Positions 26,263 through 34,889 of a stretch of 61,438 bases of DNA are shown piece after piece. Below the pieces are notes generated by a model. It saw only the letters and a program-made list of their open reading frames with translations, was not told where the DNA came from and did not search any database. This DNA comes from a bacterium. GTDB lineage: Bacteria; B130-G9. Where the stretch lies: contig JAGHCW010000202.1 in NCBI GenBank assembly GCA_021160245.1, positions 1 to 61,438 on the forward strand, in the 5' to 3' direction. A program made the position numbers and the translations under genes. The number at the start of each line of letters is the position of its first letter. Positions within the stretch are counted from its first letter, which is position 1.

Positions 26263-27675
26263 CTAACCCACTCCCAAGTCACATACTTGACCCTCAATCC
26301 ACTCCTGAAGCAGCTCAACCTCGCGCTTACCCGTTTTCACCACTCGCGCCTCGTCAAGGCTCAGCTTCTTCACTATGTAATCGCCGTTATAGCCGTTGAT
26401 CGCGAGTTTCAACTCCGAGCGATCTTGCATCGCGACCCTGTCCTTGAATATGGATCGCACCTGATCCGCCGTTAGCGTCAGAGCGTATATCTCGTTGTTG
26501 TAGGGGAACAGATCCCACAATTGCCGATAGGTTACTTTGCCGCTCTTCAGACCTGCCCCAGCCGTGATATAGGCCTCATCCGCCCCGGTCACATCGAGAT
26601 AGATCTTTTTCGCTATCTCGGTCATCTCGTCCTTTGAATAATCCCTAGAAAGGAAGCCGACCTCACGATCCATGTTCTCTTCCGGCCTCGGCTTTCTGAA
26701 ATCGGCGCTTGTGATACGCCCGCCGATCACCTTCTCGAAAGCATATTCATCGTGCTGCATCTCTCTTTGGGGCCGCGAGGCGTTTATGTATTGGACTATG
26801 AGGCGCGTTGGGTTTTCGAGGACATGAACGTGGACATAGCCCGGCGGGCAGTAGCGTGATGGGTAGGTGATGGAGCCGGTGTTGATGAAGAGAGGCCCGC
26901 TGTTCTCGTATTCTGGGATAATCTTCCTCTCAAAGAAATGCGTCGTTGCGGACAGCACGAGGTCGCATTTGTCCATCACGACTGGCCTCTCCTCGTCTGA
27001 CAGCTGGTTAATCCAGAAGCCAGTCCTTGTGTGTGCGGCTGCGATGACGATGTCCTTCTCGCCCTTCTCAATGGACCGCAGCGTGTCGATCAGGTATTGC
27101 CTCGAATCCTTGGTGAATGCTATGGCTTCGTCCCGTGGTTGATCGGAATAGTGTAGCTGGATCAGATGGACCGTGTAGCCAGCGACGTTGATCTTCGAGT
27201 AATACTCGCAGCCATTCTTCCGGATCGTCGTGTTGGATTGCGTTGACAGATCGACCGTATCGAGTATAGGAGCGCCGGCGCCCCAATCGCCCTGGTTCTT
27301 GCCGTAGAATTCATTCTCGCCGTCGGCCACATTTGGATAGAAGTTCTGCTTCCACCACGCATTCTCATCTAGAAACTCTAGAAAATCGTTACGCCAACCT
27401 CGCTTGACGTGGTCTCCGAGGCCGATGACAAATGCCGAGCGCGATTCCTCAATCCACTTCACCATTCGAGCGAACTCAGGTTTGCTGGCTGGCGAATCGC
27501 CCTTGTTGTCGCTCATTATCGTGAAATTGAATGCTGCCGTCTCGTCCAGCTCGGCAATCGTCTGCATCTCAACCGGTATCGGTTCGGTTTTGGCGGGCGG
27601 GCACTCTTTCGAGCAGCAGGCGATCATGAGGCTGAGCAGGGCTACAATTGAGAGCAGGTTAAGAAGACGGTTCAT
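26263..27675 (-). CDS. Lipoprotein metallophosphatase with 5'-nucleotidase-like C-terminal domain
   Basis: 470 residues with a lipoprotein signal: a hydrophobic stretch (LLNLLSIVALLSLMIAC) ending at the lipobox cysteine. Calcineurin-type metal sites are seen, some altered: FTIMSDNKGD, VIGLGDHVKRGW, VADGENEFYG (in place of GNHE), AAAHTRTGFW and LVLSATTHFF. The last third (KDEMTEIAKKIYLDVTGADEAYITAGAGLKSG, then IYALTLTADQVRSIF) resembles the 5'-nucleotidase C-terminal domain. It sits 38 bases upstream of the frameshifted phosphatase. Together they suggest envelope-bound phosphate scavenging. Substrate unknown; the unusual metal motifs mean activity is not certain. Confidence 0.75.
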   Translation of the reverse strand: MNRLLNLLSIVALLSLMIACCSKECPPAKTEPIPVEMQTIAELDETAAFNFTIMSDNKGDSPASKPEFARMVKWIEESRSAFVIGLGDHVKRGWRNDFLEFLDENAWWKQNFYPNVADGENEFYGKNQGDWGAGAPILDTVDLSTQSNTTIRKNGCEYYSKINVAGYTVHLIQLHYSDQPRDEAIAFTKDSRQYLIDTLRSIEKGEKDIVIAAAHTRTGFWINQLSDEERPVVMDKCDLVLSATTHFFERKIIPEYENSGPLFINTGSITYPSRYCPPGYVHVHVLENPTRLIVQYINASRPQREMQHDEYAFEKVIGGRITSADFRKPRPEENMDREVGFLSRDYSKDEMTEIAKKIYLDVTGADEAYITAGAGLKSGKVTYRQLWDLFPYNNEIYALTLTADQVRSIFKDRVAMQDRSELKLAINGYNGDYIVKKLSLDEARVVKTGKREVELLQEWIEGQVCDLGVG

Positions 27676-27733
27676 GATGCTCTCGTCTGATATGGTATAG
27701 TCAGGTTATTCTGATTTATGCGCGAATATGAGA

Positions 27734-28294
27734 TCACTTAGGACTTCCTGGCGAGGGCGCCTGGACGGCGAATAAGGCCTCGTTTTTATACTTCTTCCAG
27801 ACCACCTTGGTCTTTGACCATTTGTCACCCAGTCTATGCCCTTTCATGAGCTGAAAAGCGACAAATATCACCGCAAATGGTATGAGTAACGGCAGATTTC
27901 TTTTGAATGACGCCAAGAAGCCTATCGGTTGGCCAGTGTTCTCGTCAACGACCTGAATACCCATCAGGGCTCTGCCTGGAGACTGCCCATTGAAGCCATC
28001 CTTAAACAGGAATAGAAGCCCCAAGATGTACGAAAATGTATATAGCCCAACACCGCTTTCCGATTCCCAAGTCCAGAAGTCAATTCCGATCAACCGTTCT
28101 ATTGCTCTGAAAAAGAGATCCAATAGCACGCCATCAATCACGAAAGCGAACTGCCTCCGATTGGCGAAGCCGAAGTAACATTTCCTACATACGTAGTGCC
28201 CGTATAGCTTGGCATAACGAGGCGCTTTCTTGGGGCTATCGATCCCACAAAGTGGGCATGCAGGACCATGAGTTTTCGAATTATCCATCTGCAT
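27734..28294 (-). CDS. RDD-family membrane protein with N-terminal zinc ribbon
   Basis: About 186 residues from the ATG best placed behind AGGGAG. N-terminus: a zinc-ribbon-like CPLCG ... YVCRKCYFGF. Then the RDD domain (RQFAFVIDGVLLDLFF, with its Arg and paired Asp), membrane segments (GLYTFSYILGLLFLF; LPLLIPFAVIFVAFQL) and the conserved GQSPGRALMGIQVVDENTGQPIGF. RDD proteins are small membrane proteins of mostly unknown function, some linked to ion or metabolite transport. It follows DUF1464 on the same strand by 27 bases. Confidence 0.8.
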   Translation of the reverse strand: MQMDNSKTHGPACPLCGIDSPKKAPRYAKLYGHYVCRKCYFGFANRRQFAFVIDGVLLDLFFRAIERLIGIDFWTWESESGVGLYTFSYILGLLFLFKDGFNGQSPGRALMGIQVVDENTGQPIGFLASFKRNLPLLIPFAVIFVAFQLMKGHRLGDKWSKTKVVWKKYKNEALFAVQAPSPGSPK

Positions 28295-28321
28295 TTCATT
28301 GATCTCCCTCATATAAATCCT

Positions 28322-29329
28322 CTATATCCCCATATTCTCAACAAGTCCACGGTACTTCCCGGCGAGCAAACCCTCGCCGATCATATATGCCCCGCAGGCC
28401 GCCTCCTTCGCGGTTTTCGAGATTTTTGCCACCTTTGTGACCGGGCCGTATTTTGCCAGTCGTCTCACGAGCTCGTCCTTTATAGGCTCGTGATTTGTCA
28501 ACCTGCCGGAGATGACGATCTCTCTCGGGTGGGGGACAACGACGATCATTGAGGCAACGTCTTTCTCGATGCTCTCTCCGAGAAGTTTTAGAGCTTCGGT
28601 ATTTTTCACGAGGTCTTCCGGAGAAATATCGTCTCCGGCAAAATCCCTTACGCCTCCCTTGAAGACCACATCTTGGGTAATCGGCGGCGAGAGCCTGATG
28701 GCTATCTCGGCGTCCATTCTACCGCATCCGATGAACCCAACACTCCCGTCAGTTCCACCTATCCCATCCACGATCCGCCCGCCTTTGACCGCCATGACGG
28801 CAGTGAAGGCATATCCTACTTCAACGAGGATGAAGGACGCGTCATTGTGCCCAATGCCCAGCCGCTCCGATTGGTCCTTGATGCCAAGAGCCACGCAGCA
28901 GACTTTGTCCGCGGTACCCATATCAAATCTGTTCCACTTTCTGTATTCCGGAACGGTCGAAAGGTGGATAACCCCGGGCGTGAAGTAAACCGGCAGGCCC
29001 TCTGCTTTCATCTTGATGAGTAACTGCTTGATGCCCTCATTCACCGCTAATTGAGTGTCCAGAGGAATCATCTTGCCGATGTCTTCATCCGTCATGTCCT
29101 CGATCTTCTTCAGGGGGATTCCGTAACCCGATGGCCCCACAACGGCGTCCAACGGCATAAGCGCCTCGAGCCTATCGAGCAGGATTTCTGGCCTCTTCAG
29201 GACATCTGTGGTTAAGATTGCCTCATCTATCAAAACACGCTCGTCATCCTCCATCCCGAAGAGGTCGAAGCTGAACGTTCCTGGGTCTATTCCTACGATT
29301 CTGATGGCCGCACTCCTTTCAATGGGCAC
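28322..29329 (-). CDS. DUF1464-type kinase-like protein
   Basis: About 336 residues if the in-frame GTG at 29329 is used. The start is uncertain: AAAGGAG sits just after that codon, and the only longer frame begins inside the radical SAM gene. The ASKHA-like phosphate loop reads IRIVGIDPGTFSFDLFG. Other parts include DAVVGPSGYGIPL, TADKVCCVALGI and DGIGGTDGSVGF. The pattern fits DUF1464, an ASKHA-like family (annotated in archaea as predicted butyrate kinase) without proven function. It overlaps the radical SAM stop by tens of bases, so the two are tightly linked. Other ASKHA carboxylate kinases are possible alternatives. Confidence 0.65.
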   Translation of the reverse strand: MPIERSAAIRIVGIDPGTFSFDLFGMEDDERVLIDEAILTTDVLKRPEILLDRLEALMPLDAVVGPSGYGIPLKKIEDMTDEDIGKMIPLDTQLAVNEGIKQLLIKMKAEGLPVYFTPGVIHLSTVPEYRKWNRFDMGTADKVCCVALGIKDQSERLGIGHNDASFILVEVGYAFTAVMAVKGGRIVDGIGGTDGSVGFIGCGRMDAEIAIRLSPPITQDVVFKGGVRDFAGDDISPEDLVKNTEALKLLGESIEKDVASMIVVVPHPREIVISGRLTNHEPIKDELVRRLAKYGPVTKVAKISKTAKEAACGAYMIGEGLLAGKYRGLVENMGI

Positions 29330-30312
29330 GAGGGGTCCGAGGCGCGCCAGCTGCCGGTTAGAGCGAACGTTCTTGACCTGCAGCCTCCACATTCAGAAAG
29401 ATATCCGCACTCGCTACACTGTGATTCTCTGTTTGATAAATCAGTTAGTTCCTTTATGAACTCCGAATTGCGCATATTGGCCCAAATCTCGCTGACTGGC
29501 CGTTCCCCTGCATTTCCTATCACAACCGGAGCAAACGTGCATGGCTTAACATCGCCGTTTGTCTCAATGAACATATACTCCCCGAAAATGCAGCGGGAGA
29601 CCTCTGGGACTATGATGCCGTTCTCGGAATCCGCCGAGAATTCAATGTTATGTTCCCTCAAGAATGGCTTGAAGAATGGCTCGTCAACATAAACATCCAG
29701 ACCATACGTCTTCTGATGCTGAATTATCGAGAAAAAGAGCGACTCGTATTCAGCGCCGTTCAAAGCTAGCTCTTTGTAGTCCTTGCAGGGCTTCAGCCCG
29801 AGAATCGCGACCTTTTTGTAGCCAATCTCCCTAACGAATCGGAATAGTCTGCCTATCTGTCGATGGTTGTGCTTCCCGATGGTAACGGGGCAGGAATCGA
29901 GGATGCGATATTCTGCTGCAAGGGCAACAGACTGCTTCAGCCGCTCAAAGCTCGCGCCCTTTCTAGTTTTCTCATAGCTCTTTTCATCTGCCCCGTCTAT
30001 GCTAATCATGAGGTTCACGTCAAGAGCTGCGAGCCTCCGCGCTGTCGGCCTGTCGAGCAACATGCCATTGCTGATGAGATAGACCTTCACGTCATTGCTA
30101 CGGAGTATCTCAATCACCTCAAACAGCTTACCGCAGAGGAGCACCTCTCCACCCTCGATAATGACCCACCTGGGCTTGAGAGAGGGTATCTGCTCGGCCA
30201 CTTGCAGAAGAAGTTTGCCGTCAAGCTCATCCGCCGCCATGCCTCGACAGTGCAGGCACTCGAGGTTACATCGATTCGTAATGGCCCAATCGATCATATA
30301 AGGCGTGCTCAA
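29293..30312 (-). CDS. Radical SAM protein with SPASM-type C-terminus
   Basis: 339 residues. The SAM/[4Fe-4S] site is CNLECLHC near residue 15, followed by the family blocks VIIEGGEVLLCGKLFEVI and DVNLMISIDGADEKSYEKTRKGASFERL. The C-terminal SPASM-like region has further cysteines (RCIFGEYMFIETNGDVKPC; QCSECGYLSECGGCRSRT) for auxiliary clusters. Family knowledge: such enzymes modify ribosomal peptides, heme precursors or other substrates. No precursor-peptide gene is evident. It overlaps the methyltransferase gene by 4 bases (ATGA), and DUF1464 follows with overlap, so all three are probably one pathway. Confidence 0.85.
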   Translation of the reverse strand: MSTPYMIDWAITNRCNLECLHCRGMAADELDGKLLLQVAEQIPSLKPRWVIIEGGEVLLCGKLFEVIEILRSNDVKVYLISNGMLLDRPTARRLAALDVNLMISIDGADEKSYEKTRKGASFERLKQSVALAAEYRILDSCPVTIGKHNHRQIGRLFRFVREIGYKKVAILGLKPCKDYKELALNGAEYESLFFSIIQHQKTYGLDVYVDEPFFKPFLREHNIEFSADSENGIIVPEVSRCIFGEYMFIETNGDVKPCTFAPVVIGNAGERPVSEIWANMRNSEFIKELTDLSNRESQCSECGYLSECGGCRSRTFALTGSWRASDPSCPLKGVRPSES

Positions 30313-31109
30313 CGGCGACTCTCCGCAACGAAGATCATCTCCGGCGAATCGTCTGTCAGCGGCGATTTGTCGAAATCGCCGAAGAGGTCCAGGATCTCAA
30401 GGCCGCTGCGGGCCAAAAGGTGCTCAACCTCAAAGCGGCAATAGTAGCGGAACGGGAATGCCTGGACGAGGCGCTCTGCGTGGCCGTCGGGGTGGGTCAC
30501 GTGGTAGATCAGCTCAACGTCGTTGAACTGCTCTGCACGGTGGAATGCCGTGGTTCGATTTGTGCGACTCAGGCGCCGTCCGTCGGGGAGCGTAAATTCC
30601 GGTGTGTCCTCGGCTTCATTGAGGTATTTGCTGTCCTTGATGCGTCCGGGATTCATCTGGAAGAGCTCCAAGACAAACCGACCATTGGGCAGCAGATGCT
30701 TGTGAACGCAATCAAGGCAGCTGAGCTGCTCTTCGACGGTCACAAGATGCGAAAAAGAGCGAAAGGGGGCAGTTATGAGATGGAATCTCTCTTTCAGGTC
30801 GAAATCAGTCATGTCTCCCCGGACGGTGGTTACTCGCTCTTGGACGTCCTGTGGCTCATCTTGCAGCTTCTTTTCGCATCTGCTGAGCATGCTCTTTGAA
30901 TAGTCTAGTCCAACGACTCCGCAACCTGCTCGAGCTATCGGTATGATAATCCGCCCCGTGCCACAGCCCAGTTCCAATGTCCTGCCTTGTGCAGCCTTCG
31001 AGCAGCCCGTGTAGAATCCCAGATCGCCCCGCATGGCGTATGCCGGAGTGAGATCATAATAGTCGGCAAAAAAAGATTCGAAGTCATAACGCCCGCCTTC
31101 ATCCTTCAT
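30309..31109 (-). CDS. Class I SAM-dependent methyltransferase
   Basis: 266 residues. The Rossmann SAM-binding motif is RTLELGCGTGRIIIPIARAG, followed by VVGLDYSKSMLSRCEKKL and VRGDMTDFDL; motif IV-like region LITAPFRSFSHL. The type resembles small-molecule methyltransferases (UbiE/SmtA-like). It shares ATGA with the radical SAM start, and its own start falls within a three-fold ATGAAGG repeat at the end of the MscS gene. The substrate cannot be read from sequence. It may act on the product of the neighbouring radical SAM protein. Confidence 0.82.
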   Translation of the reverse strand: MKDEGGRYDFESFFADYYDLTPAYAMRGDLGFYTGCSKAAQGRTLELGCGTGRIIIPIARAGCGVVGLDYSKSMLSRCEKKLQDEPQDVQERVTTVRGDMTDFDLKERFHLITAPFRSFSHLVTVEEQLSCLDCVHKHLLPNGRFVLELFQMNPGRIKDSKYLNEAEDTPEFTLPDGRRLSRTNRTTAFHRAEQFNDVELIYHVTHPDGHAERLVQAFPFRYYCRFEVEHLLARSGLEILDLFGDFDKSPLTDDSPEMIFVAESRR

Positions 31110-31116
31110 CCTTCAT
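31096..31116. repeat. Tandem heptamer repeat at the MscS/methyltransferase junction
   Basis: Three tandem copies of ATGAAGG read on the minus strand (CCTTCAT on the plus strand) at 31096-31102, 31103-31109 and 31110-31116. The middle copy carries the methyltransferase start; the repeat also encodes the last residues of the MscS protein. The unit is not a multiple of three, so gain or loss of a copy would change reading frames. Confidence 0.7.
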
Positions 31117-31956
31117 CCTTGCAGCGTCGTCCTTGCTGGCGCCCTGGCCGGCAATATGCACGTCCATTTGCGGGAATGGGATGCTGATTCCGTCGGCGTC
31201 AAAGCGCTCCTTGATGGCTTTCAATGTGTCGAAATAGACGCCCCAGTAGTCGTCTGTCTTCGTCCAGGGCCGAACGGCGAAGTTTACGCTGCTGTCAGCC
31301 AGCTCAAGGACGCCAATCGTTGGAGCCGGGTCCTTGAGGATGCGCTTGTCGCCATTCAGGACACTCTCGATAGCGCTCTTGACCTTGCTCAGATCATCCG
31401 CATAGCTCACGCCGATCACAAGGTCCACGCGCCTCGTCTCTTTGGCCGTGTAGTTGATGATGTTGTCGCTCGTGATCTTGGCGTTCGGTATAACGATGAG
31501 CTTGTTATCGAGCGTCTGAATCTCCGTGGTGAATATCTGAATTGACTCGACGATGCCCAGGCATCCGGCCGTCTCGATGAGATCGCCGACTCTAAATGGC
31601 CTGAAGATGATCATGAGAACGCCGGCGGCGAAGTTGGAAAGCGACCCTTGAAGAGCCAGGCCAATTGCCAGACCGGCGGCGCCCAGGAGCGCGATGAAGG
31701 ATGTGGTCTGGATGCCCAGCTTGCCGAGCGCAGCAACGACCACAAACGCTAGCAGCGTAATATAGGCCAGGTTCGAGACAAACCCAATGAGGGTCTCGTC
31801 AACTTTGCCCCTCTTCATCAGTCGCTTGATGATCTTCTGCGCGATCTTCGCGGCCCACCGGCCTAGAACTAGGATCGCCATAGCTCCGATGACATTCAGG
31901 CCATACACGGTTAGGTACTGCCGGAGCGTTGATAGCACGGTATCAAAATAAGTCAT
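31099..31956 (-). CDS. Small-conductance mechanosensitive channel, MscS family
   Basis: 285 residues, the short MscS form. Three membrane segments: NVIGAMAILVLGRWAAKI, NLAYITLLAFVVVAALGKLGI, and the pore helix with its glycine/alanine pattern AALGLAIG-type (ALLGAAGLAIGLALQGSLSNFAAGV). The beta domain that follows has FRPFRVGDLIETAGCLGIVESI and DNKLIVIPNAKITSDNIINY. It lets solutes out on osmotic downshock. The ribosome site AAGGAGAG precedes the ATG. The last codons overlap the methyltransferase start. Confidence 0.92.
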   Translation of the reverse strand: MTYFDTVLSTLRQYLTVYGLNVIGAMAILVLGRWAAKIAQKIIKRLMKRGKVDETLIGFVSNLAYITLLAFVVVAALGKLGIQTTSFIALLGAAGLAIGLALQGSLSNFAAGVLMIIFRPFRVGDLIETAGCLGIVESIQIFTTEIQTLDNKLIVIPNAKITSDNIINYTAKETRRVDLVIGVSYADDLSKVKSAIESVLNGDKRILKDPAPTIGVLELADSSVNFAVRPWTKTDDYWGVYFDTLKAIKERFDADGISIPFPQMDVHIAGQGASKDDAARMKDEG

Positions 31957-32086
31957 GCCCTCTCCTTCCTTTCAGTTCTCTGAGCCCTCGCCTCGGCGAA
32001 ATGGCGCGAGTCTATTAGATTCTCGCCAACATAGAGACTTGCCTATGATGTCCGATTTGAGGCTGTATGACGACGGTCCATTCAGC

Positions 32087-33115
32087 CTACAGGTCAAACT
32101 CATAGCCCAGGCCGAATTTGTATGTTGCGTCATACCTCTCATTGCCTTCGACGGGATCGCTGTCGTAGGCGTAATCCACGCCCGCATGGGCAAAGAAGTT
32201 ATCAACGATCGTCAAACGCAGCCCAGTCTCGCTCGTGATATAAACCGATCTGTCATCGAAACTGTAGTAGCCCTCATGGGTGTGGAAGAACCTGATCCGG
32301 TCTGGGATTATCTTCAAACTGAAGTCGGCGCCCCAGCGCCCGGCCATATAGTTGTCGTCCGGCGCCGTCTCGAAATCGTCATTCACATAAGACGCACCAG
32401 TTTCGAGCGAGAACGATGTGCGATCGGTGTCGATTATCTGATAGCCGACGCCTGTGCCGAGTGTGCTGCGCAGCCTTAGATCAGTGAATTCATCACCCTC
32501 GAAGAGTGAATGGGCGTATGTATAAAGCCGCTTTGTGACGAAGAAGTCGTATTTGAAACTGCCCGCTGCGTTGCGTGAGGTCATCAGTTTGTCTGTCTCA
32601 CCATAATTGAACCGGCCTTTGAGTGTGAACCTCTGTCGCGTCGACCTCGCCACAAACCGCGCCGAGGCGTTAGCAGCCATAGTATCAGTGTTCCCGTCGG
32701 TCTGAGTGTACCCTGCGGCAATACTGCCAGTGTAAGTAACAGCTGGTGGAGGTGGCGATGGATTGATCGCCTCGAGCTCGGCGACCGGTATCGCAGCCGT
32801 CTCCCCAAGAGTGGCGCCCGCGATCTTGATCATCCCTGCCGTTGAGCAAATAGCCCGCCCAGAGAGAACCTGATGGTCGTTCAGAACGAAATTGTGCGAG
32901 CCCTCAGTTGAAATACAGCTGACATCGGCCCAGCTCACCTTGATCTCTCCGGCGTAGGACGTAGTAAACAGCAAGACTCCCTTCTCCATGTTGACGACCT
33001 CGCCCGAAAAATGGTCGCCGTTCTTGAGGCGCACCTCATCGGCGAATGCGGCGAGGCAGAATGTCAACGACAGCGCCGCGCATAGCAACCAGGGCATAAG
33101 TGCTTGTTGTCTCAC
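32087..33115 (-). CDS. DUF481-family outer-membrane protein
   Basis: About 342 residues from a GTG at 33115, chosen because GGAGG lies 8 bases ahead and a proper signal peptide follows (ALMPWLLCAALSLTFCLAAFA). The N-terminal part (DEVRLKNGDHFSGEVVNMEKG) resembles the small beta-rich domain often placed before DUF481. The C-terminal two-thirds is a beta-barrel: alternating strands such as GSIAAGYTQTDGNTDT, RQRFTLKGRFNYGETD and RWGADFSLKI, ending YKFGLGYEFDL with a terminal aromatic pattern for barrel assembly. Function unknown; some relatives are salt-induced outer-membrane proteins (YdiY). Confidence 0.85.
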   Translation of the reverse strand: MRQQALMPWLLCAALSLTFCLAAFADEVRLKNGDHFSGEVVNMEKGVLLFTTSYAGEIKVSWADVSCISTEGSHNFVLNDHQVLSGRAICSTAGMIKIAGATLGETAAIPVAELEAINPSPPPPAVTYTGSIAAGYTQTDGNTDTMAANASARFVARSTRQRFTLKGRFNYGETDKLMTSRNAAGSFKYDFFVTKRLYTYAHSLFEGDEFTDLRLRSTLGTGVGYQIIDTDRTSFSLETGASYVNDDFETAPDDNYMAGRWGADFSLKIIPDRIRFFHTHEGYYSFDDRSVYITSETGLRLTIVDNFFAHAGVDYAYDSDPVEGNERYDATYKFGLGYEFDL

Positions 33116-33635
33116 AAGTACGTCCTCCATCGTTAATTCGTCCAAAGCAATTAACCATAGAATGGGAGAATACGGCATTGTGGCAACAGAGACAAGCAAT
33201 GAGCTTCGGAAGCTGATCATTGCCTGGCCTCCCGGGCTATTCAATTAGGAGCGAGAGGGTCTCCACGATGGATAACACTGCGCCCCAATAGTTATATTGA
33301 TTGGTGAGGCTGGTGTTCGGATGGATGAACCTGACGTTGACGGCTGTCTTGAGAGTCGCGGTTCATCCTGCTTGCAGCGTTGGACAGGAGATGTGAGCAA
33401 AAATACTCCCCGAGCCAGATCTGCACGGATTGGTTAACGTCGATGTCAGACCAAACAGTTGAAAAACAAACCCGTGCCGCTTAACTTCGATTTGCATATT
33501 TAATGATCGTAATTTCTAAAAGGACTAATGAGGCTAAAGGGATATGATCAAAACGTCGATAAATATAATCTATAGGAGTATCAATGATTGTAGTTGAGGA
33601 GTAAAAAGCTTTCAGATGGAGGTTCGACTGAGAAT
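33116..33635. other. Divergent promoter region between DUF481 and the IclR regulator
   Basis: 520 bases, AT-richer than its surroundings toward the right. A perfect -10 hexamer TATAAT lies at 33564-33569, pointing toward the IclR gene; no good -35 pairs with it. Two mini-frames follow: a six-codon ORF (33584-33604, MIVVEE) with TAGGAG before it, and a seven-codon ORF (33616-33639, MEVRLRI) whose stop overlaps the IclR start ATG. The left part (33240-33480) shows nothing I can name. Confidence 0.45.
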
Positions 33636-34316
33636 ATGAGTCGCTCAGGTGCTACTCGCACATTGTCCCCGGTTGTTGAGTACTTTCTTGATGTTTTTGA
33701 GGGTGTCTGCCGGAGCACAGGGCCAATCACCGTCAGTGAGCTCGCTCGACAGATTAATATCAGTAAGTCAACGGCGCATCGGATTTTGGGGCTTATGAAG
33801 ACCAGAGGTTTCGTGGTTCAGCAACCCGGGGGGCCATATCGCCCTGGGCCAAAGATGATCACGCTCGGAGTAGCTGCGCTCAAAACGTCATTCTCACGCG
33901 AGATGATAGACCCCATCATGGATGAACTGTCGTCACAGGCCTCAGAGACCGTCCTGTTCGGAGTGTGGCTGGCGGGTTCCAAGGGCTTTCTAGTTATTTT
34001 TGAAAGACCCACAGGTCATCTCTTGCGCTTTCATCCGTTTCTTGGCAGCTACATTAGGTCTGATATACTTGGCGGCGAAGCCATCGACAATCTGAAAAGT
34101 CAAGATGGTAATGCCCTGCAAGTTCACACTAACGTCGCGGCGGACGGCATTTGGTCAGTGATCACAATCATTCCACGTCCGCACAAAGAGGCCCCTTGCG
34201 CTTTGATGATACTGGCGCCAAAGGACCGAGTTGACGAAGAGAAGATGTCCGTGTGGAAGGAACTGTGTTTAAGCCAGGGCATATTCCTTGCCAGCGTTTT
34301 AGAGGGGAAGTCTTGA
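33636..34316 (+). CDS. IclR-family transcriptional regulator
   Basis: 226 residues from the ATG of MSRSGATRTLSP; an upstream TTG would add 14 residues. N-terminal winged helix: PVVEYFLDVFEGVC, TVSELARQINISKSTAHRILGLMKTRGFV, then a YRPGPKMITLG-type linker. The effector domain is shorter and more divergent than usual (SREMIDPIMDELSSQASETVLFGVWL ... PTGHLLRFHPFLGSYI). It binds DNA and probably a small ligand. Its stop codon lies within the -35 box of the promoter for the next gene. The neighbouring small protein, receiver-like and CheA-like genes suggest a shared signalling job. Confidence 0.85.
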   Translation: MSRSGATRTLSPVVEYFLDVFEGVCRSTGPITVSELARQINISKSTAHRILGLMKTRGFVVQQPGGPYRPGPKMITLGVAALKTSFSREMIDPIMDELSSQASETVLFGVWLAGSKGFLVIFERPTGHLLRFHPFLGSYIRSDILGGEAIDNLKSQDGNALQVHTNVAADGIWSVITIIPRPHKEAPCALMILAPKDRVDEEKMSVWKELCLSQGIFLASVLEGKS

Positions 34317-34340
34317 CAATAAGGTAAAATATGGTATATT
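34313..34340 (+). promoter_or_regulatory. Strong sigma-70-type promoter before the 108-residue gene
   Basis: Perfect -35 TTGACA (34313-34318), 16-base spacer, -10 TATATT (34335-34340); an alternative -10 TATTAT lies 2 bases further right, with an 18-base spacer. The -35 overlaps the TGA stop of the IclR gene. About 60 bases of leader, including a run of eight T, precede the AGGAGG and GTG of the next gene. This separates its expression from the IclR gene. Confidence 0.6.
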
Positions 34341-34402
34341 ATTATTTGAGCTAGCTATTTTTTTTCTGGGCTGTCTCGAACACCATTTCATAGGAGGAAC
34401 AC

Positions 34403-34729
34403 GTGGCTGCTGCCAATCACACTTTCAAGAATCTCCGGCAAGTAGCCGACGCAGTTGAACAGATTCTCGCGGCGTGTGCAAAACAAGGCTTTGTTAGGCG
34501 AGAATCGGTACCGGACTTCCTGCAGTTGCCTGCCGAGGACGCCGAGAACCTGATATGCGAGTTGTGTGATCGAGGTCTGCTGTGCGCGAGAAAAAGTCAG
34601 AATAGAGTGACAACTCGTGGTGTGTCATCCGCAAAGGAATGCCCGCGCGAGGTAATTACGCTCGGCGTGAAGTTCTATCGCTTTTTTGCCGAAGGGAAGG
34701 CAGCAGAAACCGACCGGAACGTTGGGTAG
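34403..34729 (+). CDS. Small protein of unknown function, possible winged-helix fold
   Basis: 108 residues from a GTG preceded by a textbook AGGAGG. It reads AAANHTFKNLRQVADAVEQI, then RRESVPDFLQLPAEDAENLICELCDRGLLCARKSQNRVTTRG. The predicted run of helices followed by a possible wing suggests a small DNA-binding or adaptor protein, but no family is recognised. It has its own promoter and lies between the IclR regulator and the receiver-like/CheA pair, so it may belong with them. Confidence 0.6.
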   Translation: MAAANHTFKNLRQVADAVEQILAACAKQGFVRRESVPDFLQLPAEDAENLICELCDRGLLCARKSQNRVTTRGVSSAKECPREVITLGVKFYRFFAEGKAAETDRNVG

Positions 34730-34889
34730 CATTGCAATCAACAGCCGGGCTGATGAATTTTAATCATCGGACTTCTTGGCGTGGGTGAAAGCGAAAGATG
34801 CGATGCTTTTACTCTTATATTTAGATTGCTGCAGAACGACGTATCATAATTGAAACGTATCTCGCTGATAAGGCCTGTACAAGGCTATA

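Noticed and set aside
29293-30312. Radical SAM gene as the AmmeMemoRadiSam partner of the Memo-AMMECR1 fusion
   Set aside because: It has a SPASM-type Cys tail and sits over 20 kb away in another cluster; the known partner is of a different radical SAM subgroup.
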